Shown: positions 45,967-56,182 of the stretch, piece by piece
Numbering within the stretch: the first letter of the stretch is position 1
Layout: each line of letters begins with the position of its first letter
Assembly (NCBI RefSeq): GCF_003367375.1
Contig: NZ_CP031416.1
Span: 186,001-250,000 of the forward strand
DNA from: Gallaecimonas mangrovi
GTDB lineage: Bacteria; Pseudomonadota; Gammaproteobacteria; Enterobacterales; Gallaecimonadaceae
Reading direction: 5' to 3'
Length of the DNA: 64,000 nt
Notes under the pieces: generated by a model
Told to the model about the DNA's origin: nothing
What the model saw: the letters and a program-made list of their open reading frames with translations, nothing else
Databases searched by the model: none
Made by a program: the position numbers and the translations under genes

Positions 45967-46869
45967 ATGAATTCAGACTTACTTCTTGAACGCGCTGCTC
46001 AGCTTGCACAGCGTATTCCCGAATCTGCTATACGCCGGGTGTTGGTGGTGGTGCCAGCCATGGTGGCGTTGTGGCTTTTTGCCGGGCTTTGTTGGCAGTT
46101 TTTTCTGCCGTCGGCCCAGGTGCAACCTTGGCGGCCCGACCTTGGCCAAAAGTCCGGCTCGGCGCTGGATGTTAGCGGCCTGGATGATTACCCCATGTTT
46201 GGGGTGGCCGATGCCAAGCAAACGCAAACTAGCCAGGTGGTGGTAGATGCCCCGCAAACCACGTTAAAGCTGCGGTTAACCGGCCTGGTGGCTGAAAGCG
46301 AAACCGGCACCGGGGTGGCGATCATTGAAAGCCAGAATAACCAGATGGCCTATCAGGTAGGGGATGTTATTAAAGGCACCAGTGCCAAGGTTCAGCGCAT
46401 TCTTTGGGACAGGGTGCTGCTTGATAACAGCGGCAAAACCGAAGCGCTGATGCTTGATGGCAAAAAATACAAGCCGTTAACACTGCCAGCCAAACCCGAA
46501 AAACCAGCGCCCCCCAAAGCCGAGCATGAGCCCCGCCACCAGACCTCAGTTACTGAAAGGTCACTGCGCGACACCTTAGACCGTGTGCGCGGTAACCCGC
46601 AGTCACTGGCCGATATGGTGCACTTCACGCCAAAGCGGGAGGGTGACCAAATTAGCGGCTACCAGGTTGAGCCGGGCCGTGACCCAAGACTGTTTCAGAG
46701 CCTGGGGCTTAAAAGCGGCGATTTGGTGAAATCCATCAACGGCTATGACCTCACCGACCCGGCGCAAGCCCTTGACATCATGGGCCAGCTTAGCGGGCTC
46801 GACAGCATTAACTTACAGATTGAGCGTAATGGCCAGCCCCAGAGCCTGACCATTAATGTTGAAAAATGA
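45967..46869 (+). CDS. gspC: type II secretion system inner-membrane protein GspC
   Basis: GspC links the inner-membrane platform to the secretin. The 300-residue protein has a short cytoplasmic N-terminus, one membrane helix (about 24-48: VLVVVPAMVALWLFAGLCWQ), a homology region domain (about 90-160: LRLTGLVAESETGTGVAIIES) and a C-terminal PDZ domain (about 205-298: YQVEPGRDPRLFQSLGLKSG, then DLVKSINGYDLTDP). It is the first gene of a compact 12-gene operon and lies 291 bases after divergent hslR, a gap that should hold the promoter. The stop overlaps an upstream ATG of the gspD frame. Confidence 0.95.
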   Translation: MNSDLLLERAAQLAQRIPESAIRRVLVVVPAMVALWLFAGLCWQFFLPSAQVQPWRPDLGQKSGSALDVSGLDDYPMFGVADAKQTQTSQVVVDAPQTTLKLRLTGLVAESETGTGVAIIESQNNQMAYQVGDVIKGTSAKVQRILWDRVLLDNSGKTEALMLDGKKYKPLTLPAKPEKPAPPKAEHEPRHQTSVTERSLRDTLDRVRGNPQSLADMVHFTPKREGDQISGYQVEPGRDPRLFQSLGLKSGDLVKSINGYDLTDPAQALDIMGQLSGLDSINLQIERNGQPQSLTINVEK

Positions 46870-46895
46870 CCGCCATGAACAATAAAGGAAACCCT

Positions 46896-49007
46896 ATGGT
46901 CATGAAAAAAGGCGCCAAGCCAACCCTGGCAGCGGCCCTGTTGGCCATGCTGCTAACCGGCCCGGCCTTTTTGCCGGTGCAAGCGGCAGAGCAGGCCAAT
47001 GCGCCTAAAACCTATTCGGCGCAATTTCGTGATACCGACATCAACGAATTTATTTCCACTGTTGCTGCGGTACTGAAAAAAACCATCGTGGTTGACCCGG
47101 CGGTACGCGGCAAAATTGATGTGCGTTCCTACGAGCAAATGACCGCCAAAGAGTACTACCAGTTCTTCCAGAACGTGCTGGATGTATACGGTTATGCGGT
47201 GATCACCATGCCCAATGGTGTGCTCAAGGTGGTAAAAGCCAAAGACGCGAAAACCGGCGCCATTCCGGTGGTTGACGCCAAGTTAAAGCACGAAGGCGGT
47301 GATGAAATGATCACCCGCGTCTTCCAGGTGCATAACGTGGCGGTGCGTGAACTGTCGCCACTGCTGCGCCAGTTGGTTGATAACGCCGGTGCGGGCAACG
47401 TGGTGCACTATGACGATTCCAACGTCCTGATTGTGACAGGCCGTAGCGGGGTGGTTGACCGTATCGGGCAAATTATCAAGCGGGTGGATAAGGCCGGTGA
47501 CCAGGAAGTGACCGTGGTGAAGCTTAAATACGCTTCTGCCAGCCAAGTGGTAAGCATGGTTAACGACCTGATTAAGGGCAGCTCCAGCAACAACAACAAT
47601 TCGTCGCCGCTGTCGGTAAAAGTGGTGGCAGATGACCGCACCAACTCGGTGCTGGTGTCTGGGGAAACCAAGGCCCGTGACCGCATCATTAAAACCATTC
47701 GTGACCTTGATACCAAAGAGGAAAGCACCGGTAACACCCGGGTGGTTTACCTTAAATATGCTAACGCCAAAGACCTGGTTGAAACCCTGACCGGGGTGTC
47801 CAAGGCGGTGCAGGCCGACAGCAAAAAAGGCGAAAAGGCCGGTGGTAGCGTCGCTTCTAACCAAGACGTGTCTATTAAGGCCGACGAAGGCACCAACGCT
47901 TTGGTGCTGACCGGCCAGCCCGACATGCTCAATAACCTTACCAACGTCATTAATAAGCTCGATATTCGCCGCGCCCAGGTGCACGTAGAGGCGATGATCG
48001 TCGAGCTGTACGACGGCAACGGCACCGACCTTGGCGTGCAGTGGTATTCCAGCAAATACGGCGCCCAGCAGTTCTCTAACGGCTCTACTCCGAGTTTGAC
48101 AACGTTAGGAGCGGCCTATGAATCGGCCACTCAAAGTAGCGGCACCACCACAACTACCACTAATACCGATGGGTCCATTACCCAGACATCGACCAGTGAC
48201 AGCAGTGATTATTCTGACCTGGCTTCGGCGCTTGGTGGTGTCAACGGCGCCTTGTGGGGTGTCTTTAAAGGCAACTGGGGCGCCTTGGTTAACGCGGTAA
48301 GCAGCGATACCAAAGCCAACATTCTGTCGACACCTTCGGTGACCACCCTCGACAACAAAGAAGCCTCTTTTGTATCGGGTGAAGACGTGCCCATTATTAC
48401 CGGCTCGACTACCAGCTCCAGCTCTAGCACCTCCAACCCCTTCCAAACGGTGCAGCGTGAACAGCTGGGGGTAAAACTCGACGTAACGCCGCAAATCAAC
48501 AAGGGTGACGCGGTTCAGCTCACCATCAAGCAGGAAGTGTCTAACGTATCCGGTAATACCTCGGTTGACATCACCCTGCAAAAACGCCAAGTCAATACCA
48601 CCGTTATGGTGCACAGTGGCGACACCATTGTGTTGGGCGGTTTGATTGACGAAGAAACCCAAGAGTCAGTGGAAAAAGTGCCGCTGCTGGGCGACATTCC
48701 CTGGATTGGCAACCTGTTTAAGTCTACGTCCAGCACCAAGAAAAAGCGCAAGCTGATGGTCTTTATTCACCCCACCATAGTGCGTGACGATAAAACCATG
48801 CGCGATATCAGCCGTGAGAAATACAACCTGGTGCGCGACGAGCAAGTGAAACGCCAGGAAGAAGGCATTAGCCTGATGCCCTTTATGGACGCTCCCGAGA
48901 TCCCGCCGTGGGACGACAGCCTGGCGCAGCCGCCAAGCCTGACCGAATATATCCGCGACCGGGATGGCAAGGAAGGCCAGCCTAAGGACAAGGACCAAGA
49001 TGACTGA
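46896..49007 (+). CDS. gspD: type II secretion system secretin GspD
   Basis: GspD forms the outer-membrane pore. The 703-residue protein begins with a signal peptide ([20 protein letters not shown]) and has N0 ([20 protein letters not shown]), three KH-like N domains (N1-N3, about 125-330), and the secretin barrel domain ([20 protein letters not shown] and [18 protein letters not shown]). It ends in an S-domain-like tail. The start was set at 46896 because AAAGGA lies 6 bases before it; upstream in-frame ATGs at 46866 and 46875 would extend the leader with no signal-peptide character. A Ser/Thr/Asn-rich loop lies at about residues 408-435. Confidence 0.95.
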   Translation: MVMKKGAKPTLAAALLAMLLTGPAFLPVQAAEQANAPKTYSAQFRDTDINEFISTVAAVLKKTIVVDPAVRGKIDVRSYEQMTAKEYYQFFQNVLDVYGYAVITMPNGVLKVVKAKDAKTGAIPVVDAKLKHEGGDEMITRVFQVHNVAVRELSPLLRQLVDNAGAGNVVHYDDSNVLIVTGRSGVVDRIGQIIKRVDKAGDQEVTVVKLKYASASQVVSMVNDLIKGSSSNNNNSSPLSVKVVADDRTNSVLVSGETKARDRIIKTIRDLDTKEESTGNTRVVYLKYANAKDLVETLTGVSKAVQADSKKGEKAGGSVASNQDVSIKADEGTNALVLTGQPDMLNNLTNVINKLDIRRAQVHVEAMIVELYDGNGTDLGVQWYSSKYGAQQFSNGSTPSLTTLGAAYESATQSSGTTTTTTNTDGSITQTSTSDSSDYSDLASALGGVNGALWGVFKGNWGALVNAVSSDTKANILSTPSVTTLDNKEASFVSGEDVPIITGSTTSSSSSTSNPFQTVQREQLGVKLDVTPQINKGDAVQLTIKQEVSNVSGNTSVDITLQKRQVNTTVMVHSGDTIVLGGLIDEETQESVEKVPLLGDIPWIGNLFKSTSSTKKKRKLMVFIHPTIVRDDKTMRDISREKYNLVRDEQVKRQEEGISLMPFMDAPEIPPWDDSLAQPPSLTEYIRDRDGKEGQPKDKDQDD

Positions 49008-50532
49008 CCAAAGCTTGGCTGAAGGCCTGGAGCAAAGTGTTGCCGCCACCGAGGAACTCAGCCCTGAGCAGGAGCTAGCCGCGGGCCGGCTGCCCTTTGC
49101 CTTTGCCAAGCGCCATGGGGTGCTGTTTACCGAGGGCAAACTGTACTTTCGTGAAGGTGCCCAGCCGCAAGCGCTGCTGGAAGCCTGGCGTTTTTTGGGC
49201 GAAGACATTGCACCAACGCCCATTAACAACCACGACTTCGAAGAGCAGTTAGTGGCTGCTTACCAGCGTGATTCCAGCGCTGCCCGCCAGTTAATGGAAG
49301 ACATTGGCGCCGATCTGGACCTTAACGCCCTGGCCGAAGAGCTGCCAGAAACGGAAGACCTGTTAGACTCCGACGATGACGCGCCGGTTATTCGTTTAAT
49401 CAACGCCCTATTGTCTGAAGCCATCAAGGAAGGGGCCTCAGATATTCATATCGAAACCTTCGAGCAAGCGCTGGTGGTGCGGTTTCGGGTGGATGGGGTA
49501 CTCAAAGAAGTGCTCAAGCCCAGCCGTAAGCTGGCCAACCTGCTGGTGTCCCGTATCAAGGTGATGTCGCGGATGGATATCGCCGAAAAACGGGTGCCGC
49601 AAGATGGCCGTATTGGCCTGCGCATTGCTGGCCGGGCGGTAGATGTGCGGGTATCCACCATGCCGTCTAACCACGGCGAACGGGTGGTGCTGCGGCTGTT
49701 GGATAAAAACGCCGTGCGCCTAGACCTTGAAGACCTAGGCATGGTGCGCTCGGTGCGCGACCAGTTCGAAGGCCTTATTCGCAAGCCCCACGGCATTATT
49801 CTGGTTACCGGCCCCACCGGTTCCGGTAAATCCACCACGCTTTACGCCGGTCTTTCCGAGATTAACTCCAAAGACCGCAACATTCTTACCGTTGAAGACC
49901 CTATCGAATTTGACCTCGAAGGCATTGGCCAAACCCAGGTTAACCCGAAAGTGAACATGACCTTTGCCCGCGGCCTGCGCGCCATTTTGCGCCAAGACCC
50001 GGACGTGGTGATGGTGGGGGAAATTCGTGACCTGGAAACCGCGCAAATTGCGGTGCAAGCGTCGCTCACCGGCCACTTGGTGTTGTCGACCTTGCACACC
50101 AATACCGCCGCCGGTGCCATTACCCGCCTTGAAGACATGGGCGTAGAGCCGTTTTTGATTTCCAGCTCCCTGCTGGGGGTGTTGGCCCAGCGCCTGGTGC
50201 GCCGGCTTTGCCCCCATTGCCGCGAGGAATACAAAGCCAGTAAAGCGGAAGTGGAGCTGATGGCGCTGGGCGACGAGAAAAAGCCCAGCCTCTATCGCCC
50301 CAAAGGCTGCGAGCATTGCAACCACACCGGTTATCGCGGCCGTACTGGCATTCACGAGTTCATCATCATTGATGAAAAACTGCGGGAATTTATTCACGGC
50401 GGTAAGGGCGAACAGGCCATTGTGAAGCAGGTACGTAAAGCGGTAGCCAGTATTCGAGACGACGGCTTTGCCAAGGTGCGCGCAGGTATCACCTCCCTTG
50501 AGGAAGTGCTGCGGGTAACCCGGGAGGATTAA
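49000..50532 (+). CDS. gspE: type II secretion system ATPase GspE
   Basis: GspE is the cytoplasmic hexameric ATPase that drives pseudopilus assembly. The 510-residue protein has an N-terminal GspL-binding domain, a Walker A motif [14 protein letters not shown] near residue 270, an Asp box and Walker B region ([20 protein letters not shown]), a His box ([14 protein letters not shown]), and the zinc-binding CxxC pairs CPHC and CEHC near residues 405-445. The ATG overlaps the gspD stop (8 bases). Confidence 0.96.
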   Translation: MTDQSLAEGLEQSVAATEELSPEQELAAGRLPFAFAKRHGVLFTEGKLYFREGAQPQALLEAWRFLGEDIAPTPINNHDFEEQLVAAYQRDSSAARQLMEDIGADLDLNALAEELPETEDLLDSDDDAPVIRLINALLSEAIKEGASDIHIETFEQALVVRFRVDGVLKEVLKPSRKLANLLVSRIKVMSRMDIAEKRVPQDGRIGLRIAGRAVDVRVSTMPSNHGERVVLRLLDKNAVRLDLEDLGMVRSVRDQFEGLIRKPHGIILVTGPTGSGKSTTLYAGLSEINSKDRNILTVEDPIEFDLEGIGQTQVNPKVNMTFARGLRAILRQDPDVVMVGEIRDLETAQIAVQASLTGHLVLSTLHTNTAAGAITRLEDMGVEPFLISSSLLGVLAQRLVRRLCPHCREEYKASKAEVELMALGDEKKPSLYRPKGCEHCNHTGYRGRTGIHEFIIIDEKLREFIHGGKGEQAIVKQVRKAVASIRDDGFAKVRAGITSLEEVLRVTRED

Positions 50533-51752
50533 TGGCCGCCTTTGAATACGTTGCACTGGATGCCAAGGGCAAACAGAAAAAAGGCATTATTGAAGCCGAT
50601 ACCGCCCGCGCCGCGCGTTTTTCATTGCGCGACCAGGGCTTAATGCCGGTTTCACTGGCCGAAAGCGTCCAGCAAGAAAAAGCCCGTGGTCAGGCCCGCG
50701 GCCTGGGTTTTGGCCGCAAGGTGTCGGTGTCAGACCTGGCCCTTATCAGCCGGCAGTTATCTACCTTGGTGCAATCGGGCTTGCCGCTGGAAGAGTGTTT
50801 AAAAGCGGTGTCTGACCAAACCGAAAAGCCGCGCCTTAAACGTATTTTAATGGCGGTACGCTCCAAGGTCGTGGAAGGCTACAGCCTGGCCGATTCCATG
50901 GCCGAATTTCCCAATGTATTTGACGACTTGTATTGCTCCATGGTGTCGGCCGGTGAAAAGTCTGGCCATTTGGATACCGTGCAAAACCGCTTGGCCGATT
51001 ACACCGAACAGCGCCAAAGCGTGAAGCAGCAAATTCAGCAAGCGATGATTTACCCCATCATTCTGACCTTGGTGGCCATTGGCGTGGTGTCGATGCTGCT
51101 TACCACTGTGGTACCAACGGTGGTGGGCCAGTTCCAACACATGAACGCCACGTTGCCTGCCAGTACCCGTTTTTTAATCGCCGCCTCCGACTTTTTGCGC
51201 CAGTGGGGCCTTTTGATTTTGGCGGCGGTTGCGGTGGCGGGTTTTGCTTTTTCCAAAGCCATGAAAAAGCCCAACTTTCGCAAAAAAGTACATGGCTTTT
51301 GGCTTACCATGCCGGTGCTTGGCAAGGTGGTGCGCGGGGTCAATACCGCCCGTTTTGCCCGAACCCTGGCGATTTGTAGTGCCTCGTCAGTGCCGCTACT
51401 TGAAGGCATGCGCATCAGCGGTGAAGTGCTCACCAACGACGTAATGCGCGAAGCCATTGAAGAGGCCACCACCAAGGTCCGTGAAGGCACCAGCCTGCGC
51501 CAGGCCTTAACCCAAACCAAGCTGTTTCCGCCGATGATGCTGCACATGGTGGCATCGGGGGAAAAATCCGGTGAGCTGACGCAAATGCTGGAAAGGGCCG
51601 CTGATAACCAGGACCGGGAGTTTTCCAACCTAGTGGCGGTGACTCTGGGAATTTTGACACCGGCCATGGTGGTATTGATGGCCGGTATTGTGTTTTTTAT
51701 CGTGATGTCTATCCTGCAACCGATTTTAGAAATGAATAATTTGGTGGCTTAA
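50532..51752 (+). CDS. gspF: type II secretion system inner-membrane platform protein GspF
   Basis: This 406-residue platform protein has two homologous cytoplasmic domains, each followed by membrane segments: helices at about 173-195 (IILTLVAIGVVSMLLTTVV), 222-242 and 375-400 (LTPAMVVLMAGIVFFIVMSI). The family signature LISRQLSTLVQSGLPLEECL is near residue 72 and repeated as FARTLAICSASSVPLLEGM. It recruits GspE and supports pseudopilin extraction. The start overlaps the gspE stop (TAATG). Confidence 0.95.
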   Translation: MAAFEYVALDAKGKQKKGIIEADTARAARFSLRDQGLMPVSLAESVQQEKARGQARGLGFGRKVSVSDLALISRQLSTLVQSGLPLEECLKAVSDQTEKPRLKRILMAVRSKVVEGYSLADSMAEFPNVFDDLYCSMVSAGEKSGHLDTVQNRLADYTEQRQSVKQQIQQAMIYPIILTLVAIGVVSMLLTTVVPTVVGQFQHMNATLPASTRFLIAASDFLRQWGLLILAAVAVAGFAFSKAMKKPNFRKKVHGFWLTMPVLGKVVRGVNTARFARTLAICSASSVPLLEGMRISGEVLTNDVMREAIEEATTKVREGTSLRQALTQTKLFPPMMLHMVASGEKSGELTQMLERAADNQDREFSNLVAVTLGILTPAMVVLMAGIVFFIVMSILQPILEMNNLVA

Positions 51753-51774
51753 GCCGCCTGATGGAGTGGTAGTG

Positions 51775-52209
51775 ATGAATAAAAAGGAACGGGGTTTTAC
51801 CCTTATTGAAATCATGGTGGTGGTGGTGATCCTGGGGATGCTGATCGCCATCGTTGCGCCGAACGTGTTGGGTAACAAAGACAAAGCCATGGTGCAAAAA
51901 GCCGTAGCCGACATTAACGGCCTGGAATCGGCGCTGGAAATGTATTACCTCGATAACAGCACCCTGCCTACCACCGACCAGGGCCTGCAAGCACTGGTAA
52001 GCGCGCCAAGCCCGGCGCCGCGTAACTATCGCCAGGGCGGTTATATCAAGCGCCTGCCTAACGACCCCTGGGGCCGCCCTTATATTTACATTAATCCCGG
52101 TGAGCATGGCCGTTACGACCTTTACAGCCTCGGTGCCGATGGTCAGGAAGGCGGTGATGGCCTCAATGCCGACATCGGCAACTGGAACCTCAAGGATTTC
52201 CAAAAGTAA
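51775..52209 (+). CDS. gspG: type II secretion system major pseudopilin GspG
   Basis: GspG is the main subunit of the pseudopilus. The 144-residue precursor has a prepilin signal MNKKERG cut before FTLIEIMVVVVILG, with Glu at +5, and a C-terminal calcium-binding loop with DPWGRPYIYINPGEHGRYDL and GADGQEGGDGLNADIGNW. Start ATG at 51775 with GGAG 8 bases upstream; the frame has an in-frame GTG at 51766 that would lengthen the leader. A PilD/GspO prepilin peptidase must be encoded elsewhere, as none is in the window. Confidence 0.96.
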   Translation: MNKKERGFTLIEIMVVVVILGMLIAIVAPNVLGNKDKAMVQKAVADINGLESALEMYYLDNSTLPTTDQGLQALVSAPSPAPRNYRQGGYIKRLPNDPWGRPYIYINPGEHGRYDLYSLGADGQEGGDGLNADIGNWNLKDFQK

Positions 52210-52211
52210 CG

Positions 52212-53075
52212 ATGCGAGCCCAGCGTGCCCATGGTTTTACGCTTATCGAGATCCTGGTTGTCCTGTTTCTGGTGGGGCTAATGGTGACCATGGTGGCCCT
52301 GTCTTTTGGTGGCCCCAGTGACGGTAAGCGTCTGCAAACCGCCGCCGACAAATGGCAGGCACGCTTTGCACTTTTACATGATGAAGCCATCATGCGCTCC
52401 GAGTCTTTGGGCATTAAGTTTAATAAAAACGGCGGCGTTGAGGTGATGCGCTTTGACCCCGACGCCCCGGCTCCCGGCAGTGATGATGCCGATAAAGCCG
52501 CTAACGGCAATGCTGGCGAAGACAACGCTAAAACGCCGGCAAGCGGTGATGATATCAGTAGCCTTTTTGCCGGCGGCGCGCGCCGTAACCGCAAAGACAA
52601 GAGCGATAACAACAGCTTTGATGATGACCAACCCAAAGGTGCTTGGGTGGCCCTTAGCGACGACAATGTGCTGAAAAACTGGCAAAGCGGTGAAGGCATT
52701 CATGGCAGCTTAAAACTGCAAGGTCTGGCCCTGGGTGAAAGCTTAATTCCAGAAAACGCCTTTTCTAATAACGACAAAGACGGTTTGGGCTTTGACGATG
52801 ACAGCACCGACAGCGGTAAAAAGCGGCTGACACCGCACCTGTTCTTTTTACCCTCTGGCGAGTTTTTGCCGTTTGAATTGTGCCTTTATAAGGTGAAAAG
52901 CTCGGCGCTGGATGGCATTACCGACGCCGCCAGAGCCAGCCAGGAAAAGGCGTTGCTTAGCAGCGGCTCACCGCAGCAAGTGCTAACGGTCTGTATTGAA
53001 GGCCATGCCAACGGCAGCTTAAGCCGACCACAGCAAAGTGACATGAGCTGGAGCGACGGCGAGGTGAAGTGGTGA
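52212..53075 (+). CDS. gspH: type II secretion minor pseudopilin GspH, with unusual acidic insertion
   Basis: This is a prepilin-type protein with leader MRAQRAHG and FTLIEILVVLFLVGLMVTMV. At 287 residues it is clearly longer than the usual 160-200 of GspH. The excess is in a charged, low-complexity stretch from about 82 to 145 (Asp/Ala/Asn/Gly-rich, with DKSDNNSFDDDQ) and a further Asp/Lys loop about residue 190-205. The C-terminal part with HLFFLPSGEFLPFELCLY is GspH-like. The insertion would sit on the surface of the pseudopilus. Stop overlaps the gspI start. Confidence 0.9.
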   Translation: MRAQRAHGFTLIEILVVLFLVGLMVTMVALSFGGPSDGKRLQTAADKWQARFALLHDEAIMRSESLGIKFNKNGGVEVMRFDPDAPAPGSDDADKAANGNAGEDNAKTPASGDDISSLFAGGARRNRKDKSDNNSFDDDQPKGAWVALSDDNVLKNWQSGEGIHGSLKLQGLALGESLIPENAFSNNDKDGLGFDDDSTDSGKKRLTPHLFFLPSGEFLPFELCLYKVKSSALDGITDAARASQEKALLSSGSPQQVLTVCIEGHANGSLSRPQQSDMSWSDGEVKW

Positions 53076-53440
53076 AGCGCCAGGGCGGCTTTACCCTGAT
53101 TGAGGTGCTGGTAGCCATGGCCATTTTTGCCATTGCCGCCATAGCCGTTATTAACGCAACCACCAGCAATATTCGCAGCCTTAGCATTTTAAAAGATAAA
53201 ACCTTTGCCGACTGGGTGGCCAGTAACAAGCTCAACGACACTGAATACTTAAGCTTTAAAGACGGCCAAAAGGGCACCGAGAAGGAAGCCGGTATTGAAT
53301 GGTACTGGCGGCTAAAAAAACTGAAAACCGAAGACAGCGACTTTTACGCTTGGGAAGTCACGGTGTCGCGCAGTAGCGATCTGACGCACCCCGAAGCGGT
53401 GATGCGCCGTTATGTGGCGGTGCAGGAGTCGGGAAAATGA
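53072..53440 (+). CDS. gspI: type II secretion minor pseudopilin GspI
   Basis: This 122-residue prepilin has a short leader MKRQGG before FTLIEVLVAMAIFAIAAIAV (Glu at +5) and the small globular domain of GspI, which forms the tip complex with GspJ and GspK. It starts at GTG 53072 (GAGG 7 bases before); an in-frame GTG at 53069 would add one Val residue. Overlaps gspH by 4 bases. Confidence 0.93.
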   Translation: MKRQGGFTLIEVLVAMAIFAIAAIAVINATTSNIRSLSILKDKTFADWVASNKLNDTEYLSFKDGQKGTEKEAGIEWYWRLKKLKTEDSDFYAWEVTVSRSSDLTHPEAVMRRYVAVQESGK

Positions 53441-54051
53441 GGCGCCAGCGCGGTTTTACCCTCATTGAAATGTTGGTGGCCATTGCCATTTTCGCGCTTA
53501 TCGCCGTGGCGGCCTATCAGGTGCTCAACCAAGTGATGAGCGCTGATAACAGCTCCGATAAGGCCTCCAAACGCTTGGCCGAGGTGCAGCAAGCGATGCT
53601 GACCATCGAGCGCGACATGGAGCAGCTCACCACCCGCCAGGTTAGGTTCCCTAACGGCGATCAGCAAACCCATGTTTTAAGCGGCAGCGCCTATGCGCTG
53701 GAAAGTGAAGACGACGGCGTGCTCTTTACCCGCCGCGGCTGGCAAAACCCCCAGGCGATGCTACCCCGGGGCGAGGTGCAGTTAGCCGGGTATTTGTTAC
53801 AAGATGGCAAGCTGATAAAAAAATACTTCTTCTACCCGGACCCGGAAATCGGCATGGAGCCGCAGCAGCAGGTGCTGCTAACCGATGTAGAAAGCTTCAA
53901 GGTACGTTATTACGACGGTGATGCCTGGCAGGAAAGCTGGGACGCCTCTGACTTGCCACAAGCCATTGCCCTGAAAATCACCCTGAAAGATTACGGGGAA
54001 ATCGAGCGCCGTTTTGCCATCCCAACCAAGAAAAAGGATGACAGCAAATGA
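53437..54051 (+). CDS. gspJ: type II secretion minor pseudopilin GspJ
   Basis: This 204-residue prepilin has leader MRRQRG, then FTLIEMLVAIAIFALIAVAA with Glu at +5. The globular domain has GspJ hallmarks: KASKRLAEVQQAMLTIERDM, GVLFTRRGWQNP and VESFKVRYYDGDAWQESW. Its start overlaps the gspI stop (ATGA) and its stop overlaps gspK. Confidence 0.95.
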   Translation: MRRQRGFTLIEMLVAIAIFALIAVAAYQVLNQVMSADNSSDKASKRLAEVQQAMLTIERDMEQLTTRQVRFPNGDQQTHVLSGSAYALESEDDGVLFTRRGWQNPQAMLPRGEVQLAGYLLQDGKLIKKYFFYPDPEIGMEPQQQVLLTDVESFKVRYYDGDAWQESWDASDLPQAIALKITLKDYGEIERRFAIPTKKKDDSK

Positions 54052-55004
54052 GGCGCCAGCAACAAGGTATCGCCCTGATTGTGGTGCTGCTGATTTTGTC
54101 GGTTATTGTGGTGCTGGCAGCCAACATGGCCTCAAGGCTGGGGCTGAACATTCGCCGTACCGGTAACCAGCTGGGCCAGCATCAGGCGTACTTTTACGCG
54201 CTGTCGGGTGAAGCCTATGCCGAACTTGCCCTGCACCGCTTGTTAGATAAAAACGACGGTATTTTAGACCCCAGCCAGGGCTGGGATAAAAAGCAGAGTT
54301 TCCCTATCGACGGTGGCGGGGTAACCGGCGAAATTAAAGACGCCAGAACCTGTTTTAACCTCAATAGCCTCACTGGCAACGCGGCAGAGGCCAATCGCAA
54401 GGCCTTTCAAGCCTTGTTGGAAGATTTGGGGGTAGAAACCTTTCAGGCCGAAACCGTTGCCTATTCGCTGGAAGACTGGCTAGACCAAGACTCCGACGTC
54501 ACCGGCAGTTTTGGCGCCGAAGACTCGGAGTACGAAGGCAAGGCGCACCCTTACCTGGCGGCTAACGCACCGATGGTCGACAAATCGGAACTGAGGGTGG
54601 TAAACGGGGTGAGTGCTGAGATTTATCAAAAGGTCAGCCCCTATATCTGCGCCCTGGATGATGACAAGCTGAAGGTCAACATCAATACCATTGCCGAAAA
54701 AGACGCCGTGGTACTGGCGGCGATTTTTACGCCGATGACCTTAAAAGATGCGCAGCAGGTTATCAGCGGTCGCCCCAAAAATGGCTACGACAGTGTGGAA
54801 GCCGCCTGGGCGGACCCAACCTTGTCGGGGCTACAGAATTTAACGGATTCAGCAAAAGAGGCCTTGGTGGTTAAGTCTGACCGCTTCTTTGTTGAGTTAG
54901 AAGGACGCTATCAAAACAGACCCATGTATATGACGAGCCTTTTGAAAAAGGATGACAGCAACAAGCTGACGGTGCTGTGGCGCCGCTTGGGAGGTCACCT
55001 GTGA
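54048..55004 (+). CDS. gspK: type II secretion minor pseudopilin GspK
   Basis: GspK caps the pseudopilus tip. The 318-residue prepilin has leader MRRQQQG and IALIVVLLILSVIVVLAANM, and it lacks Glu at +5, as is normal for GspK. The large alpha domain follows (YFYALSGEAYAELALHRLLD, ARTCFNLNSLTGNAAE, VAYSLEDWLDQDSD, INTIAEKDAVVLAAIF). The start overlaps gspJ (ATGA); the stop overlaps the GTG of gspL. Confidence 0.95.
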   Translation: MRRQQQGIALIVVLLILSVIVVLAANMASRLGLNIRRTGNQLGQHQAYFYALSGEAYAELALHRLLDKNDGILDPSQGWDKKQSFPIDGGGVTGEIKDARTCFNLNSLTGNAAEANRKAFQALLEDLGVETFQAETVAYSLEDWLDQDSDVTGSFGAEDSEYEGKAHPYLAANAPMVDKSELRVVNGVSAEIYQKVSPYICALDDDKLKVNINTIAEKDAVVLAAIFTPMTLKDAQQVISGRPKNGYDSVEAAWADPTLSGLQNLTDSAKEALVVKSDRFFVELEGRYQNRPMYMTSLLKKDDSNKLTVLWRRLGGHL

Positions 55005-56182
55005 ACACGGTGGTTATTCGCCTGCCGGTGCAAGATGACCAACCCATCAGTTGGTTGCATTGGTCTGCTACCGAACAGGTGGTGCTGGCCAGCGGTACCT
55101 TGCCGGGTGCTGAAACCTTAACGCAACTTAACAGCCTGGAAGGCCGGGTGCTGGTGCTGGTGCCCGGTAGCAGCTGCTTTAATGGCGAAGTAAAACAAGC
55201 CAATAAAAGCCGGCAGTTTATGAAGGCCGTGCCTTTTATGCTGGAAGAAGAGCTGGCCGATGACGTAGATAGCCTGCACTTTTTACTGAAACCGCAAAAC
55301 GGCGTGGTGTCGGTTCTGGCGGTGCGCCACCAGCTGTTGCAGCAATGGCTGGGCTGGCTGGATGAAGCCGGTATTGAACCCTGGAAGCTGGTGCCCGATT
55401 ATCTGGCACTGCCCTGGCAAGCGCCGAGCTGGACCGCACTGGCGCTGGACGGCGACTTGTTGCTGCGCACCGGCCCTTATTCGGGGCTGAGCGTTGACGC
55501 CAAGCTGGCCGAATGGGTGGTTGCACCGATGGTGGCCGACGAAGTGCAACCGGTGGAAGCCTACGGTGAGGTGGCTTTGCCACTGACCTGCACCCTTACC
55601 CAAATGCAGGCCGATTTGCCGCTGTCAGTAGCCGCTAAAGCGGCTGATAACCTGCCGCTGGATCTACTGACCGGCCCCTATCAGCGCAAGTCCAAGTCAA
55701 AAACCCTCACTCGCCAGTGGTGGCCGGTGGCGGCCAGTATCGGCGCCTTGTTGGTGGTGGCTTTGGTTGCCAAAGCGGTGGCCATTTATCGCCTCGATGC
55801 CCAAGCCGACACAGTGGAGAAGCAAATTAGCCAAGATTACGGGCGGCTGTTCCCGGGCGAACGTTTGGTGAGCGCTGGTGCGGTCAGGGCGCAATTGCGC
55901 GGTAAATTAAAAAACCTTGGCACTGCGTCCAACAATGCCAGCTTGCTGGCCATGCTCAATGACCTGTCGGTAACCTTTGCCAAAATCGGCAACATTAAAC
56001 CCGACAACCTGCGCTTTGATGGCAGCCGTGGCGAGCTTCGGCTGCTGACCACGGTGCCGGATTTTTCGACTTTTGAGCGCCTCAAGCAGGCCCTAAGTGA
56101 CCGCTACCAGGTAGACACCGGCGGCCAAAGTTCGGTTGACGGTGGTGTATCTGGCACCTTGATCCTAAGGAGCAAGGGATGA
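55001..56182 (+). CDS. gspL: type II secretion system inner-membrane protein GspL
   Basis: GspL anchors GspE to the membrane platform. The 393-residue protein has an actin-like cytoplasmic domain (about 1-235: VVIRLPVQDDQPISWLHW, MLEEELADDVDSLHFLL, LVPDYLALPWQAPSWT), one membrane helix (about 247-265: VAASIGALLVVALVAKAV) and a periplasmic ferredoxin-like domain. Starts at GTG, with GGGAGG 5 bases upstream, overlapping the gspK stop; the open frame upstream lies within gspK. Confidence 0.93.
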   Translation: MNTVVIRLPVQDDQPISWLHWSATEQVVLASGTLPGAETLTQLNSLEGRVLVLVPGSSCFNGEVKQANKSRQFMKAVPFMLEEELADDVDSLHFLLKPQNGVVSVLAVRHQLLQQWLGWLDEAGIEPWKLVPDYLALPWQAPSWTALALDGDLLLRTGPYSGLSVDAKLAEWVVAPMVADEVQPVEAYGEVALPLTCTLTQMQADLPLSVAAKAADNLPLDLLTGPYQRKSKSKTLTRQWWPVAASIGALLVVALVAKAVAIYRLDAQADTVEKQISQDYGRLFPGERLVSAGAVRAQLRGKLKNLGTASNNASLLAMLNDLSVTFAKIGNIKPDNLRFDGSRGELRLLTTVPDFSTFERLKQALSDRYQVDTGGQSSVDGGVSGTLILRSKG

